Below, piece by piece: positions 1-8,019 of a DNA stretch of 16,123 nt. Source of the DNA: Clostridia bacterium (lineage in GTDB: Bacteria > Bacillota > Clostridia > Oscillospirales > CAG-272). The position numbers and the translations under genes are program-made. The first letter of the stretch is position 1, and every line of letters starts with the position of its first letter. The stretch spans positions 1 to 16,123 of the forward strand of contig JAFTMF010000165.1 of NCBI GenBank assembly GCA_017452565.1, read 5' to 3'. The notes beneath the pieces were generated by a model. It searched no databases. It was given only the letters and a program-made list of their open reading frames with translations, and had not been told where the DNA came from.

Positions 1-1
1 A

Positions 2-1900
2 TTACCAAATAATAATTCGCTTATCCTCGGGCAGATACATCTGATCGGTATCCTTTACGTCAAAGGTCTTATACCACTCGGAGAAGTTTCTGGGAGGCAT
101 ATTCGCGCGGAGGATCGCGGGACCGTGCACGTCTACGGAAAGCAGCATCTGTCGGTACTCGGTTCTTGCCTTCTGACACCAAACCCTTGCCCAGTTGCTG
201 AAATATTCCTCGTAGGACGCGCCCTCGGTTCTCGACATAATGTCAAGAGTTACCGACATACCGCCGTTGTCCGCCATATTCTCGCTGACGATGAACGCGC
301 CGTTGACCTTGCCCCAAGGGAGCTCGATGCCGTCAAACTGCGCGATCATTTTCTGAACCTTCAAGTCGAAGCGCTTGAAGTCATCCTCAGTCCACCAGTC
401 GTTGATGTTACCGTTCTCATCGCACTTGGCACCGTTGCTGTCAAATGCGTGGGAGATTTCGTGACCGATCACGCCGCCGATACCGCCAAGGTTCTCGCTT
501 CTGGTCTGCTTCAGGGAATAGAAGGGAGCCTGCAGGATCGCCGCAGGGAAGGTAATATCGTTTACGAAGGGATCGTAGCAAGCGTTGACCATATGTCCGG
601 GCATTGCCCAGTTTTCGGGCTCGGTAGGCTTGTCAAGCTTGGAAAGCATATCAAGGGTTCTGATTTCATAGAGAGCCGTCATAATATCATAAAGCGAATC
701 TTCGGGATTGAAAACGAACTTGTCGTAGATCGCTCTGGGCTTGTCGGGATAGCCCATTTTGACTCCCATCTTGGAGAGCTTGAGAATTGCCTTCTCTTTG
801 GACGCCTCACCCAAAATCTCGTTGGTTTTGATTCTCGTCTTGTAGGTGTCGATGATCTGATAAACGATCTCGGTGATGTCCTTCTTTGCCTCTTCGCCAA
901 AATACTTTTCGCCGTAGTAAATGCCCACGGGATCAGAGTATTTGCCCGAAGCAAGCTGATAGGCGAATTTCTCAATGGACTGCATCTTCGCTACACCGGT
1001 AAGCGCGCGCATATACATTCCGCCCATCTCACGAAGCTCTTCAGAGAGATAGTTGCAGCCGCTGAGCAATTCGGTAACGTAAGCCCAGTGCTTGTAAAGC
1101 GCAAGATTTTCCGAATGGAACACTTTTGCAAAATTCTCAAAGAATCTGGGCTCGGTAACCACGATCGTTTCGGGCACCTTGCCGAAGAGATCGCAAAGAA
1201 TCGTGTTGAAATCAACGGTCGAGAGCATCTCTGCCACCTTGACGGTGTCCATCGGATTGTACATCTCAACGTATTTCGACCATTCCTCGCTGGTCTTTAC
1301 AAGTCCGCCGAGGATCGCGTCGAAGGCAAGGGTGTCGCTTACGTACTGTTCCTGCTCTTCGGCCGAAAGATCGGTCTGCGCCATAACGGCCTTGGCAACG
1401 TTTGTCCAGATGCCGAGGATCTGCGTCTTCTGCGCCTCCATTTCGGGCTTGTAGTAGGATGCGTCGGGAAGAATCACGCCTGCGCCCTGCATATAAACCA
1501 GATGCTGCTTGGTATTCTTCATATCGGTGTCAACGCTAATGCTAAAGGGGGTGGGAATGCCCTTGAGCGTCAGAGTTTTAAAGAGGCGGTTGAAATCCGC
1601 AACGGTTTTGATCTCGTCGAGGATGGCAAGATTCTTCAGAGCGGGAGCAATACCGTGCGCCGCTTTTCTCTCGGCATCCTTTGCGATGGCGTAAAGCGTA
1701 CACGCTCTCTCAAGATGCTCGTTGGGGTAAGACTTGCTCTCGTTCATAGCGGCAAACTCGTCCATCATAATCTTCTCTACCCCGTCAGCAAGATCCTGGA
1801 AGCCGCCTGCTGCGGGCTTGTCATCGGGAATGACCAGTTTTTCAAGGGTCTCGCCGTTGACAAAATTATAAAGGTCATCCTGAATTCTAATGTTTTCCAT
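2..1900 (-). CDS. pepO: M13 family zinc metallopeptidase (PepO/neprilysin-like), complete
   Basis: This is a 632-aa endopeptidase expected to cleave short to medium oligopeptides. The zinc site is visible: HEISH at about residues 480-484 supplies two histidines and the catalytic Glu, and ENMAD at about 540-544 supplies the third ligand (the family's ExxxD). The substrate-binding motif normally written NAYY reads NACY here, followed by the usual DPFVNDITFPAAILQ stretch. The protein ends in an aromatic Trp, as M13 enzymes do, so the gene is complete, with its TAA at 2-4. There is no signal peptide or membrane segment, so a cytosolic enzyme is inferred, as in lactic-acid-bacterial PepO. I chose the ATG at 1900 because AGGAG lies 7 nt upstream. 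An in-frame start at 1930 lacks a ribosome site. A near-consensus promoter lies at 1951-1979. Family assignment is secure; the peptide substrate is unknown. Confidence 0.95.
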   Translation of the reverse strand: MENIRIQDDLYNFVNGETLEKLVIPDDKPAAGGFQDLADGVEKIMMDEFAAMNESKSYPNEHLERACTLYAIAKDAERKAAHGIAPALKNLAILDEIKTVADFNRLFKTLTLKGIPTPFSISVDTDMKNTKQHLVYMQGAGVILPDASYYKPEMEAQKTQILGIWTNVAKAVMAQTDLSAEEQEQYVSDTLAFDAILGGLVKTSEEWSKYVEMYNPMDTVKVAEMLSTVDFNTILCDLFGKVPETIVVTEPRFFENFAKVFHSENLALYKHWAYVTELLSGCNYLSEELREMGGMYMRALTGVAKMQSIEKFAYQLASGKYSDPVGIYYGEKYFGEEAKKDITEIVYQIIDTYKTRIKTNEILGEASKEKAILKLSKMGVKMGYPDKPRAIYDKFVFNPEDSLYDIMTALYEIRTLDMLSKLDKPTEPENWAMPGHMVNACYDPFVNDITFPAAILQAPFYSLKQTRSENLGGIGGVIGHEISHAFDSNGAKCDENGNINDWWTEDDFKRFDLKVQKMIAQFDGIELPWGKVNGAFIVSENMADNGGMSVTLDIMSRTEGASYEEYFSNWARVWCQKARTEYRQMLLSVDVHGPAILRANMPPRNFSEWYKTFDVKDTDQMYLPEDKRIIIW

Positions 1901-1950
1901 AATAATCTCCTGTCTATATGCCAAAAGCATAATCGTATTTATTACGTTCT

Positions 1951-1979
1951 ATTATAACACCATTTTTCTGAAAATTCAA
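1951..1979 (-). promoter_or_regulatory. Sigma-A type promoter for the M13 peptidase
   Basis: On the minus strand, TTGAAT (1979-1974) and TATAAT (1956-1951) are separated by exactly 17 nt. Transcription would begin near 1944, leaving a leader of about 45 nt before the ATG at 1900. The peptidase is therefore probably transcribed independently of the phosphate transporter upstream. No clear terminator was seen between that transporter's stop (2043) and this promoter. Confidence 0.8.
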
Positions 1980-2042
1980 CAGAAAATCAAAACAAATAGA
2001 AAACACAAGTTTTTGAAAACCGGATGAAGTCTGCAAAATCGC

Positions 2043-3788
2043 TTACAGACGGTAGGTCTTGCGGCAACGGGCGTATTCGCTTGCAAAATCGGCGTCGCTC
2101 TGCTTGATCTCGGAGAGATACTCGTGAGTATCGAAGCTGCCCTGCGCCGACTCGATTACCGCTACGGCAATATTGGAGCAGTGGTCGGAGATACGCTCGT
2201 AGTTGGTGAGCAGATCGGAGAGCACGAAGCCCAGCTCGATGGTGCAGTAGCCGTTCTTCAGACGGGCAATGTGACGGTTCTTGATATCGGCAATCAGATG
2301 GTCGATGACCTGCTCCAGCGGCTCTACCAATGCCGCCAGCTTCGTATCGTTTCGCACATAGGCTTCCTGCGTGCGGGCCATTATCTCACGAATTGCGCAT
2401 TGCAAAACGGATATTTCGTGGGTTGCCTCTGCCGAGAAGAAAATTTTCTTTTCGTGCATCTCCTTGGCTACCTTCAAAAGGTTTACGGCGTGATCGCCCA
2501 GCCGCTCGAAATCGCCGATGGAGTGGAGCATACGGGATACCTGACGGCTGTCCTCGTCGGAGATTTCCTTCGCGGAAATCTTGATGAGGAAGGAGCCCAG
2601 CTTATCCTCGTATTTGTCCAGCTCATCCTCGCCGGAAAGGATCGCCTCACAGCGGGCATCGGTATATTCGCTCTGGAGTGCCAAGGATTCCTCCAAGGTA
2701 ACGAAGGCAACGTGGCTCATATCCAGCGTCTTGGCGCCGCATTCGGAAACTGCTACGGAAGGAGTGGAGAGCAGACGTTCATCCAAGAAGCTGATTTCTT
2801 CTTCCTTCTTACCCTTTTCACGAATTACGATGTAAGCCAGCTTCTCCAGCAGTTTGGTGAAGGGGATCAGCAGGAGCGTGGTGAGGATATTGAAGATGGA
2901 ATGAATGATCGCAATCCAAGCTTCGTTGATGGGTTGATTGATGAAGGAGAAATTCACGATCATATGAACGATGTAGAAGAGAGCGAGCCATACAGCCGTG
3001 CCGATCAGATTGAAAGAAACGTGAACGATGCTGACCCGCTTGGCGTTGCGGTTTACACCTACCGAGGAAATCAGTGCGGTGATACAAGTACCGATATTTT
3101 GACCCATAATGATGGGAATGGCATTACCGAAGGTGATTGCACCGGTGGTGGTCAGGCTTTGCAGGATACCCACAGATGCAGAGGAAGACTGAATGACGGC
3201 AGTAAAGACCGCACCTACCAGCACACCCAGCAGAGGATTGGAGAACAGTGTGAATACTTTTGCGAATTCGGGGCTGTCCTTGAGGGGCTCGACGGCACCG
3301 CTCATCAGCTCCATACCGTTCATCAGAACGGCAAAGCCCAGCAAAATCGAACCGATGGACTTTTTCTTGTTGCTCTTGGCCATCATCATAAGGCCGATGC
3401 CCAAAAGTGCCAGCAGAGGGGCGAAGGAAGAGGGCTTGAGCAGCTTATTAAAGAAGGAATCGCCTTCGATGCCGGTGAGGGAGATCAGCCAAGCGGTAAC
3501 GGTGGTACCGATATTGGAGCCCATAATCACACCGACGGTCTGACCCAGCTGCATAATGCCCGAGTTTACCAGACCCACCAGCATTACGGTAACCGCTGAG
3601 GAGGACTGAATCACTGCGGTGATCCCCACGCCCAGCAAAAGAGATTTGAATCGGTTGGAGGTCATCTTCCGCAGAAGCTGTTCCAATTTACCGCCTGCCA
3701 ACTGTTCCAAACCGGAAGACATAACATTCATACCAAAGAGGAAAAAGGCAAGACCGCCCAATAACGTAAAGATTGAGAAAATATCCAT
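2043..3788 (-). CDS. Na+/phosphate cotransporter family protein with PhoU-like C-terminal domain (copy 1)
   Basis: This 581-aa membrane protein is expected to import inorganic phosphate with sodium. The N-terminal half carries the inverted-repeat signature of the Na/Pi family: two QSSSA motifs (VIQSSSAVTVMLVG near residue 60 and VIQSSSASVGIL near residue 200), each in a hydrophobic hairpin, plus GSNIGTTVTAW and GQNIGTCITAL. Several further hydrophobic segments follow to about residue 315. The C-terminal half is a helical PhoU-like domain (ERLGDHAVNLL, then YERISDHCSNIA), which in this family is thought to sense or regulate phosphate. The ATG at 3788 has a strong AGGAG 7 nt upstream. It lies next to a paralog with the same architecture (3959-5743). 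The last 95 residues are nearly identical in the two copies. Promoter elements lie at 3838-3858. Confidence 0.92.
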   Translation of the reverse strand: MDIFSIFTLLGGLAFFLFGMNVMSSGLEQLAGGKLEQLLRKMTSNRFKSLLLGVGITAVIQSSSAVTVMLVGLVNSGIMQLGQTVGVIMGSNIGTTVTAWLISLTGIEGDSFFNKLLKPSSFAPLLALLGIGLMMMAKSNKKKSIGSILLGFAVLMNGMELMSGAVEPLKDSPEFAKVFTLFSNPLLGVLVGAVFTAVIQSSSASVGILQSLTTTGAITFGNAIPIIMGQNIGTCITALISSVGVNRNAKRVSIVHVSFNLIGTAVWLALFYIVHMIVNFSFINQPINEAWIAIIHSIFNILTTLLLIPFTKLLEKLAYIVIREKGKKEEEISFLDERLLSTPSVAVSECGAKTLDMSHVAFVTLEESLALQSEYTDARCEAILSGEDELDKYEDKLGSFLIKISAKEISDEDSRQVSRMLHSIGDFERLGDHAVNLLKVAKEMHEKKIFFSAEATHEISVLQCAIREIMARTQEAYVRNDTKLAALVEPLEQVIDHLIADIKNRHIARLKNGYCTIELGFVLSDLLTNYERISDHCSNIAVAVIESAQGSFDTHEYLSEIKQSDADFASEYARCRKTYRL

Positions 3789-3837
3789 AAATACTCCTTT
3801 TTTGACAAACTGATTTCGAATTTGACAATCTGCTGAC

Positions 3838-3858
3838 AGTATACATCCGTTTTGTTAA
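3838..3858 (-). promoter_or_regulatory. Candidate phosphate-regulated promoter of transporter copy 1
   Basis: On the minus strand a good -10, TATACT (3843-3838), lies 9 nt downstream of TTAACA (3858-3853), the half-site of the Bacillus-type PhoP box. The 9-nt gap is the same as in the leader of copy 2. A conventional -35 is poor: TTTTTG at 3866-3861 gives a 17-nt spacer. Only one convincing half-site is visible here, so PhoP control is weaker evidence than for copy 2. The leader downstream also contains TTTGACA repeats at 3801-3807 and 3821-3827 (plus-strand reading). Confidence 0.5.
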
Positions 3859-3892
3859 GTCAAAAAGCAGAGCCGGATCAAATTTCCGTGAA

Positions 3893-3920
3893 AAAATCTC
3901 CGACCGAAGTCGGAGATTTT
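3893..3920 (-). terminator. Rho-independent terminator of transporter copy 2
   Basis: A perfect 12-bp stem (3893-3904 with 3909-3920) is closed by a UUCG tetraloop on a C-G pair when read on the minus strand, and is followed by a run of six T. It lies 38 nt after the stop of copy 2 and separates it from the leader of copy 1. The two copies are therefore mostly separate transcription units. Confidence 0.88.
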
Positions 3921-3958
3921 ACTTTGATTTGATTTACCCAAGCCTGCGGCTCTACCGC

Positions 3959-5743
3959 TTACAGACGGTAGATCTCGCGGCAACGGGCATACTCGTTGGC
4001 GAAATCGGCATCGCTCTGCTTGATCTCGGAGAGATACTCGTGAGAGTCGAAACTGCCCTGCGCACCCTCGATAACCGCTACGGCGATGTTGGAGCAGTGG
4101 TCGGAGATACGCTCGTAGTTGGTGAGCAGATCGGACAGTACGAAGCCCAGCTCGATGGTGCAGTAACCGTTCTTCAGACGGGCGATGTGACGGTTCTTGA
4201 TGTCGGCAATCAAATGGTCAATGACCTGCTCCAGAGGCTCTACCAATGTGGCACGGGCAACGTCGTTCTGATCGTAAGACTCTTCGGTGCGTGCCAGAAT
4301 GTCGGCCAGCGCACTCTGAATCACGGCAATCTCACGGTTCGCCTCGTCGGAGAAGGAGATCTGCTTCTCGTGCATCTCCTGTGCTACCTTCAACAGGTTT
4401 ACGGCGTGGTCGCCCAGACGCTCGAAGTTGCCGATGGAGTGAAGCATACGGGATACCTGACGGCTGTCCTCATCGGAGATTTCCTTAGCGGAAAGCTTTA
4501 CCAAGAATGAGCCCAGCTTGTCCTCGTACTTGTCCAGCTGATCCTCGCCCGACAGCACCTTTTCACAGCGCTCGGGAGTATAATTCTTCAGAAGCTGAAT
4601 GGCTTCCCGCAGAGTAGAGCAAGCAATGCCATTCATCTGGACAGCCAGTGCATTGCACTCGGAAACTGCGATAGAGGGGGTGTTGAGCAGACGCTCGTCC
4701 AAAAATACCTCTTCCTGCTCGGTAACCCCTTCCTTGTCTCGAACGAAAAAGCGAGCCATTTTTTCCAACTGCTTGGTAAAGGGAAGAAGGAGAATAGTAT
4801 TGAGTACGTTGAAGATAGTGTGAACGACGGCGATTCCCACAGGGGTAATGTGCACGCCTTCCTTCATAAAGGGGAAGGTAACGAATAGCATCAGACCATA
4901 GACCACTACGCACCACACCCCCGTGCCAATTATCTTGATGATCGTATGTACTACCGCAACACGGGTCGCATCCTTACGGGTGGCACCCAGTGCAGAGATC
5001 AGCGCAGTGATACAAGTACCGATGTTCTGACCCATAATAATCGGGATTGCAGTACCATAGGAGATGGGTACTGAGTACGCCAGTGCCTGCAGTACACCTA
5101 CCGAAGCGGAAGAAGACTGGATAATGGCAGTAAAAATTGTACCTACCAGAATACCCAAAACAGGGTTACTGAACAGAGTCAACAAATTTGCGAAAGATTC
5201 GCTTTCAGCAAGCGGCTCCACTGCACCGCTCATAGATTCCATACCTGCCATCAGAACGGCGAAGCCGACCAGAATGGTACCGATGGACTTTTTCTTGTTG
5301 CTCTTGGCCATCATAATCAGCGCGATACCAATCAGTGCCAAAAGAGGGGTGAAGGAAGAAGGCTTCAGCATCTTCAGGCCGAATGCCAGTGCGGGATGCA
5401 TCTCGCTGCCGCCCAATTCTACGCTGGTAAGTGAGAGAATCCATGCGGTAACGGTGGTACCGATATTGGAACCCATAATTACGCCAATCGTCTGCCCCAA
5501 TTGCATAATGCCGGAGTTTACCAGACCCACCAGCATAACAGTTACGGCAGAAGAGGACTGAATAACGGCTGTAATGCCCACACCCAGCAGCATCGACTTC
5601 ACTTTGTTGGAAGTCATTCCCTTGAGGATCTGCTCCAGTTTACCGCCAGCCAAAGATTCGAGGCCGTTGGACATAACGTTCATACCATACAGGAAGAATG
5701 CCAGACCACCTAATAATACAAATACATTAAAAATCCAATCCAT
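3959..5743 (-). CDS. Na+/phosphate cotransporter family protein with PhoU-like C-terminal domain (copy 2)
   Basis: This 594-aa paralog of the gene at 2043-3788 has the same layout: two QSSSA hairpins, GSNIGTTVTAW, GQNIGTCITAL, further membrane helices, then a soluble PhoU-like helical domain. It has a slightly longer loop after the first repeat, near residues 105-125. I chose the ATG at 5743 (MDWIFNVF) because AAGGAG sits 7 nt upstream and because this start matches that of copy 1. An open frame continues upstream to 5851 but would run through the promoter and PhoP-type repeats, so it is rejected. Phosphate import with sodium is the family role. Control by a PhoP-type response regulator is inferred from the repeats at 5808-5847. 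Confidence 0.92.
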   Translation of the reverse strand: MDWIFNVFVLLGGLAFFLYGMNVMSNGLESLAGGKLEQILKGMTSNKVKSMLLGVGITAVIQSSSAVTVMLVGLVNSGIMQLGQTIGVIMGSNIGTTVTAWILSLTSVELGGSEMHPALAFGLKMLKPSSFTPLLALIGIALIMMAKSNKKKSIGTILVGFAVLMAGMESMSGAVEPLAESESFANLLTLFSNPVLGILVGTIFTAIIQSSSASVGVLQALAYSVPISYGTAIPIIMGQNIGTCITALISALGATRKDATRVAVVHTIIKIIGTGVWCVVVYGLMLFVTFPFMKEGVHITPVGIAVVHTIFNVLNTILLLPFTKQLEKMARFFVRDKEGVTEQEEVFLDERLLNTPSIAVSECNALAVQMNGIACSTLREAIQLLKNYTPERCEKVLSGEDQLDKYEDKLGSFLVKLSAKEISDEDSRQVSRMLHSIGNFERLGDHAVNLLKVAQEMHEKQISFSDEANREIAVIQSALADILARTEESYDQNDVARATLVEPLEQVIDHLIADIKNRHIARLKNGYCTIELGFVLSDLLTNYERISDHCSNIAVAVIEGAQGSFDSHEYLSEIKQSDADFANEYARCREIYRL

Positions 5744-5792
5744 ATTAACTCCTTTTTGTTCGGATAGATAGTTTGGGGTCACTTTAATTTTA

Positions 5793-5847
5793 AATATAAC
5801 AAATAGTTGTAAAATCCTAAGCAAAATAATGTTAAATCTATGTAAAA
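5793..5847 (-). promoter_or_regulatory. PhoP-box-like array and promoter of transporter copy 2
   Basis: Reading the minus strand, four 7-mers start exactly 11 bp apart: TTTTACA (5847-5841), TTTAACA (5836-5830), TTTGCTT (5825-5819, degenerate) and TTTTACA (5814-5808). Known PhoP boxes of Bacillus are TT(A/T/C)ACA direct repeats separated by 5 bp, that is, an 11-bp period. A -10 element TATATT (5798-5793) follows after 9 nt. The sequence at the expected -35 position (CTTAGG) is poor, which fits an activator-dependent promoter. The start of transcription would be near 5786. Confidence 0.72.
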
Positions 5848-5874
5848 TCAATCGATTATTTTACATTATTCGCC

Positions 5875-5912
5875 AAAAATCCCCGAAATCGGTTTTGTCG
5901 ATTTCGGGGATT
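5875..5912 (-). terminator. Rho-independent terminator of the phosphoglucomutase gene
   Basis: An 11-bp perfect stem (5881-5891 with 5899-5909), extendable by three A-T pairs to 14 bp, has a 7-nt loop. On the minus strand a T run follows. It begins about 6 nt after the mutase stop codon (5918), so it closes that transcription unit just before the phosphate-transporter promoter. Confidence 0.88.
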
Positions 5913-5917
5913 GTTCT

Positions 5918-7639
5918 TTAGTTAGTCCAAGCGGCAACGCTTTCCTTGAAGGCTGCCATCGTGGCGTCACAGCAGTGCTTGCACTTGCCGTTCACCAGCA
6001 GATAGAGCTTGATCTTGGGCTCGGTGCCGGAGGGACGGATCACCACTACGTTTCCGCCTTCGGTCATAAAGTAGAGGACGTTGGAAACGGGCAGACCGGT
6101 GGGCTTCTTCTCGCCGGTGACCAGATCGGTGATAGTCTCGGTCTTGTAGTCCCGCATCTCGATGACCTTCATACCGCCCAGCTCTGCGGGAGGATTCTTG
6201 CGAATGCTCTCCATCAGCGCCTGCATCTTGGCCTGACCGTCCAGACCCTTCATAGTCACGTTGACGGTTGCCTCTGCGTAATAGCCCAGCTTCTCGTACA
6301 GAGCCATCAGCGCTTCGTACAGGGTCATTCCCTGCTTCTTATAGTAAGCCGCCATTTCTGCGATAAGCATAGAGGCAACGACGGCGTCCTTATCTCTTGC
6401 ATAGGTGCCCTTCAGATAGCCGTAGGACTCCTCGAAGCCGAAGAGGTAGTGGCCGTCGCCTACGTCATCGTGGTTCTTGATAACCTCGCCGATGAACTTG
6501 AAGCCGGTGAGGACGTTGTACAGATCCACGCCGTGGGACTGACAGATCTTGGTAGCCAGCTCAGTGGTAACGATGGTCTTCACGGCGTAAGGACCTTCGG
6601 GCATCGTGCCGGTGTTCTTGTATGCGGTGAGGATATAGTCCAAGAGGAGAGAGCCTACCTGATTACCGGTCATACAAACGAATTCGCCCTCGGTGTTGCG
6701 GGCCATAATGCCGCAACGGTCGGCGTCGGGGTCGGTTGCGATGACCAGATCGGAGCCAACCTCTTTGGCCAGCTCTGCACCCAGATTCAGCGCCTCGGGA
6801 TACTCGGGGTTGGGAGATGCCACAGAGGGGAAGTTGCCGTCCAGCACCATCTGCTGCCAAACGGTGTAGAGATGCTTCACGCCGCACAGACGGAGCACCT
6901 CGGGAACCAATCGATAGCCAGTTCCGTGGAGGGGAGTGTAGACGATCTTCAGCTCGTCAGCCACGTCGGGGATGGCGTTTACGTCCACTCTCTGCGCGGT
7001 GACGTTGGCAACGAAGGCATCGTCGATAGCGGCGCCTACGATCTTGATTCTGCCGTCGGCAACGGCCTCATCAAAGTCTACCCGCATAACGCCGGTGAGG
7101 AGATCGGTAGCGGCAATATAAGAGGATACCAGATCGGCCTGCTCCAGAGAAAGCTGTGCGCCGTCTTCCCAGTAGGCCTTGTAGCCGTTATATTCCTTGG
7201 GATTATGGGAAGCGGTGATGTTCACGCCGCCGATACAACCCAGCTCACGAATAGCGAAGGACAGCACGGGTGTGGGACGCAGTGCATCGAAGAAATAAAC
7301 CTTGATGCCGTTGGCCGCCATTACCTCTGCGGTGATGCGGGCAAAGAGCTCGCTGTTATTACGGGAGTCTCTGCCGATGACGATTCCCCGCTCTGCCGCA
7401 CCTTCCCGCAGGATGAGATTGGCAAAGCCCTGGGTAGCGTGGGCTACGGTATAGGGGTTCATCGCGTTGGTACCTGCCATCATCGTGCCGCGCAGACCGC
7501 CGGTACCGAAGGCAAGGAGACTGATGAAACGGAATTTGATCTCGTTTTCGTTGTCAGCAATGGCACGGAGCTCGGCTTTGGTGGCCTCGTCAATGGCATC
7601 GGATGCCAGCCAGCTCTCGTAAGTTTCTCTGTAGTTCAT
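5918..7639 (-). CDS. pgcA: Phospho-sugar mutase (alpha-phosphoglucomutase / phosphomannomutase family)
   Basis: This 573-aa cytosolic enzyme interconverts hexose 1- and 6-phosphates, most likely glucose, and so links glycolysis to UDP-glucose and glycogen or cell-wall precursors. All four active-site loops of the alpha-D-phosphohexomutase superfamily are present: TASHNP at residues 142-147 with the phosphoserine S144; the Mg-binding DPDADR at about 293-298; the sugar-recognition GFEESYGY; and the phosphate-binding RPSGTEPKIK near the C-terminus. GTGGLRG at 45-51 is typical of the longer PgcA/PGM2-type members, and the length fits them. The ATG at 7639 is preceded by GAGGG. It lies 91 nt downstream of the TSCPD gene with no strong terminator between. 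A TTGATA in that gap lacks a properly spaced -10, so whether it has its own promoter is open. Confidence 0.95.
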   Translation of the reverse strand: MNYRETYESWLASDAIDEATKAELRAIADNENEIKFRFISLLAFGTGGLRGTMMAGTNAMNPYTVAHATQGFANLILREGAAERGIVIGRDSRNNSELFARITAEVMAANGIKVYFFDALRPTPVLSFAIRELGCIGGVNITASHNPKEYNGYKAYWEDGAQLSLEQADLVSSYIAATDLLTGVMRVDFDEAVADGRIKIVGAAIDDAFVANVTAQRVDVNAIPDVADELKIVYTPLHGTGYRLVPEVLRLCGVKHLYTVWQQMVLDGNFPSVASPNPEYPEALNLGAELAKEVGSDLVIATDPDADRCGIMARNTEGEFVCMTGNQVGSLLLDYILTAYKNTGTMPEGPYAVKTIVTTELATKICQSHGVDLYNVLTGFKFIGEVIKNHDDVGDGHYLFGFEESYGYLKGTYARDKDAVVASMLIAEMAAYYKKQGMTLYEALMALYEKLGYYAEATVNVTMKGLDGQAKMQALMESIRKNPPAELGGMKVIEMRDYKTETITDLVTGEKKPTGLPVSNVLYFMTEGGNVVVIRPSGTEPKIKLYLLVNGKCKHCCDATMAAFKESVAAWTN

Positions 7640-7730
7640 AGGGATCCCTCTTCTCTGATGGATTTTTTCAAATAGGTATATTTTGCGGCCGTTGTATCAA
7701 ACAGCCAACTACCGCTGATGCGGCGGATAA

Positions 7731-7976
7731 TTATTCTGCTTCTTTCAAAGCCTTGGTCAGCTGATCGGGGCAGGAGGTGCCCTTGCCGCGGCAGTCGATA
7801 CCTTCCAGCTTTGCGATGGCGTCAGCCACCTTCATACCGGTAACCAGTGCCGCAACGCCCTGGGTATTGCCGTGGCAACCACCGATAAAAGCACAAGAGG
7901 TGATGATACCGTCCTCAACGGTAACGTGAATTTCGCGGGCGCATACGCCGCGAGTCTTGTAGCAAATCTCTTTCAT
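7731..7976 (-). CDS. TSCPD domain-containing small protein (TIGR03905-like)
   Basis: This is an 81-aa cysteine-rich protein. The signature TSCPDQL is at about residues 67-73, preceded by CRGKG. Other conserved-looking positions are TRGVCA near the N-terminus and GGCHGN in the middle. TSCPD domains also occur at the C-terminus of some ribonucleotide reductases and as stand-alone proteins of unknown function in Clostridia. The cysteines suggest metal binding, but that is inference. The ATG at 7976 has AAAGGA upstream. The gene begins 43 nt after the stop of the PDT/ACT-like gene with no terminator between, so it may be the third gene of the htpG unit. Confidence 0.85.
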   Translation of the reverse strand: MKEICYKTRGVCAREIHVTVEDGIITSCAFIGGCHGNTQGVAALVTGMKVADAIAKLEGIDCRGKGTSCPDQLTKALKEAE

Positions 7977-8019
7977 TTTTCTATTCCTTTCGGTTGGTTA
8001 TTCTGTTTTTTATACGATT

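Noticed and set aside
125..1957. 610-aa open frame on the plus strand opposite the M13 peptidase
   Set aside because: It is the antisense shadow of a conserved gene with clear family motifs. It has no ribosome site or recognisable domain.
7640..7730. Promoter or terminator between the TSCPD gene and the mutase
   Set aside because: TTGATA lacks a -10 at acceptable spacing, and the CCGC/GCGG stem is 4 bp with no T run. Neither can be supported.
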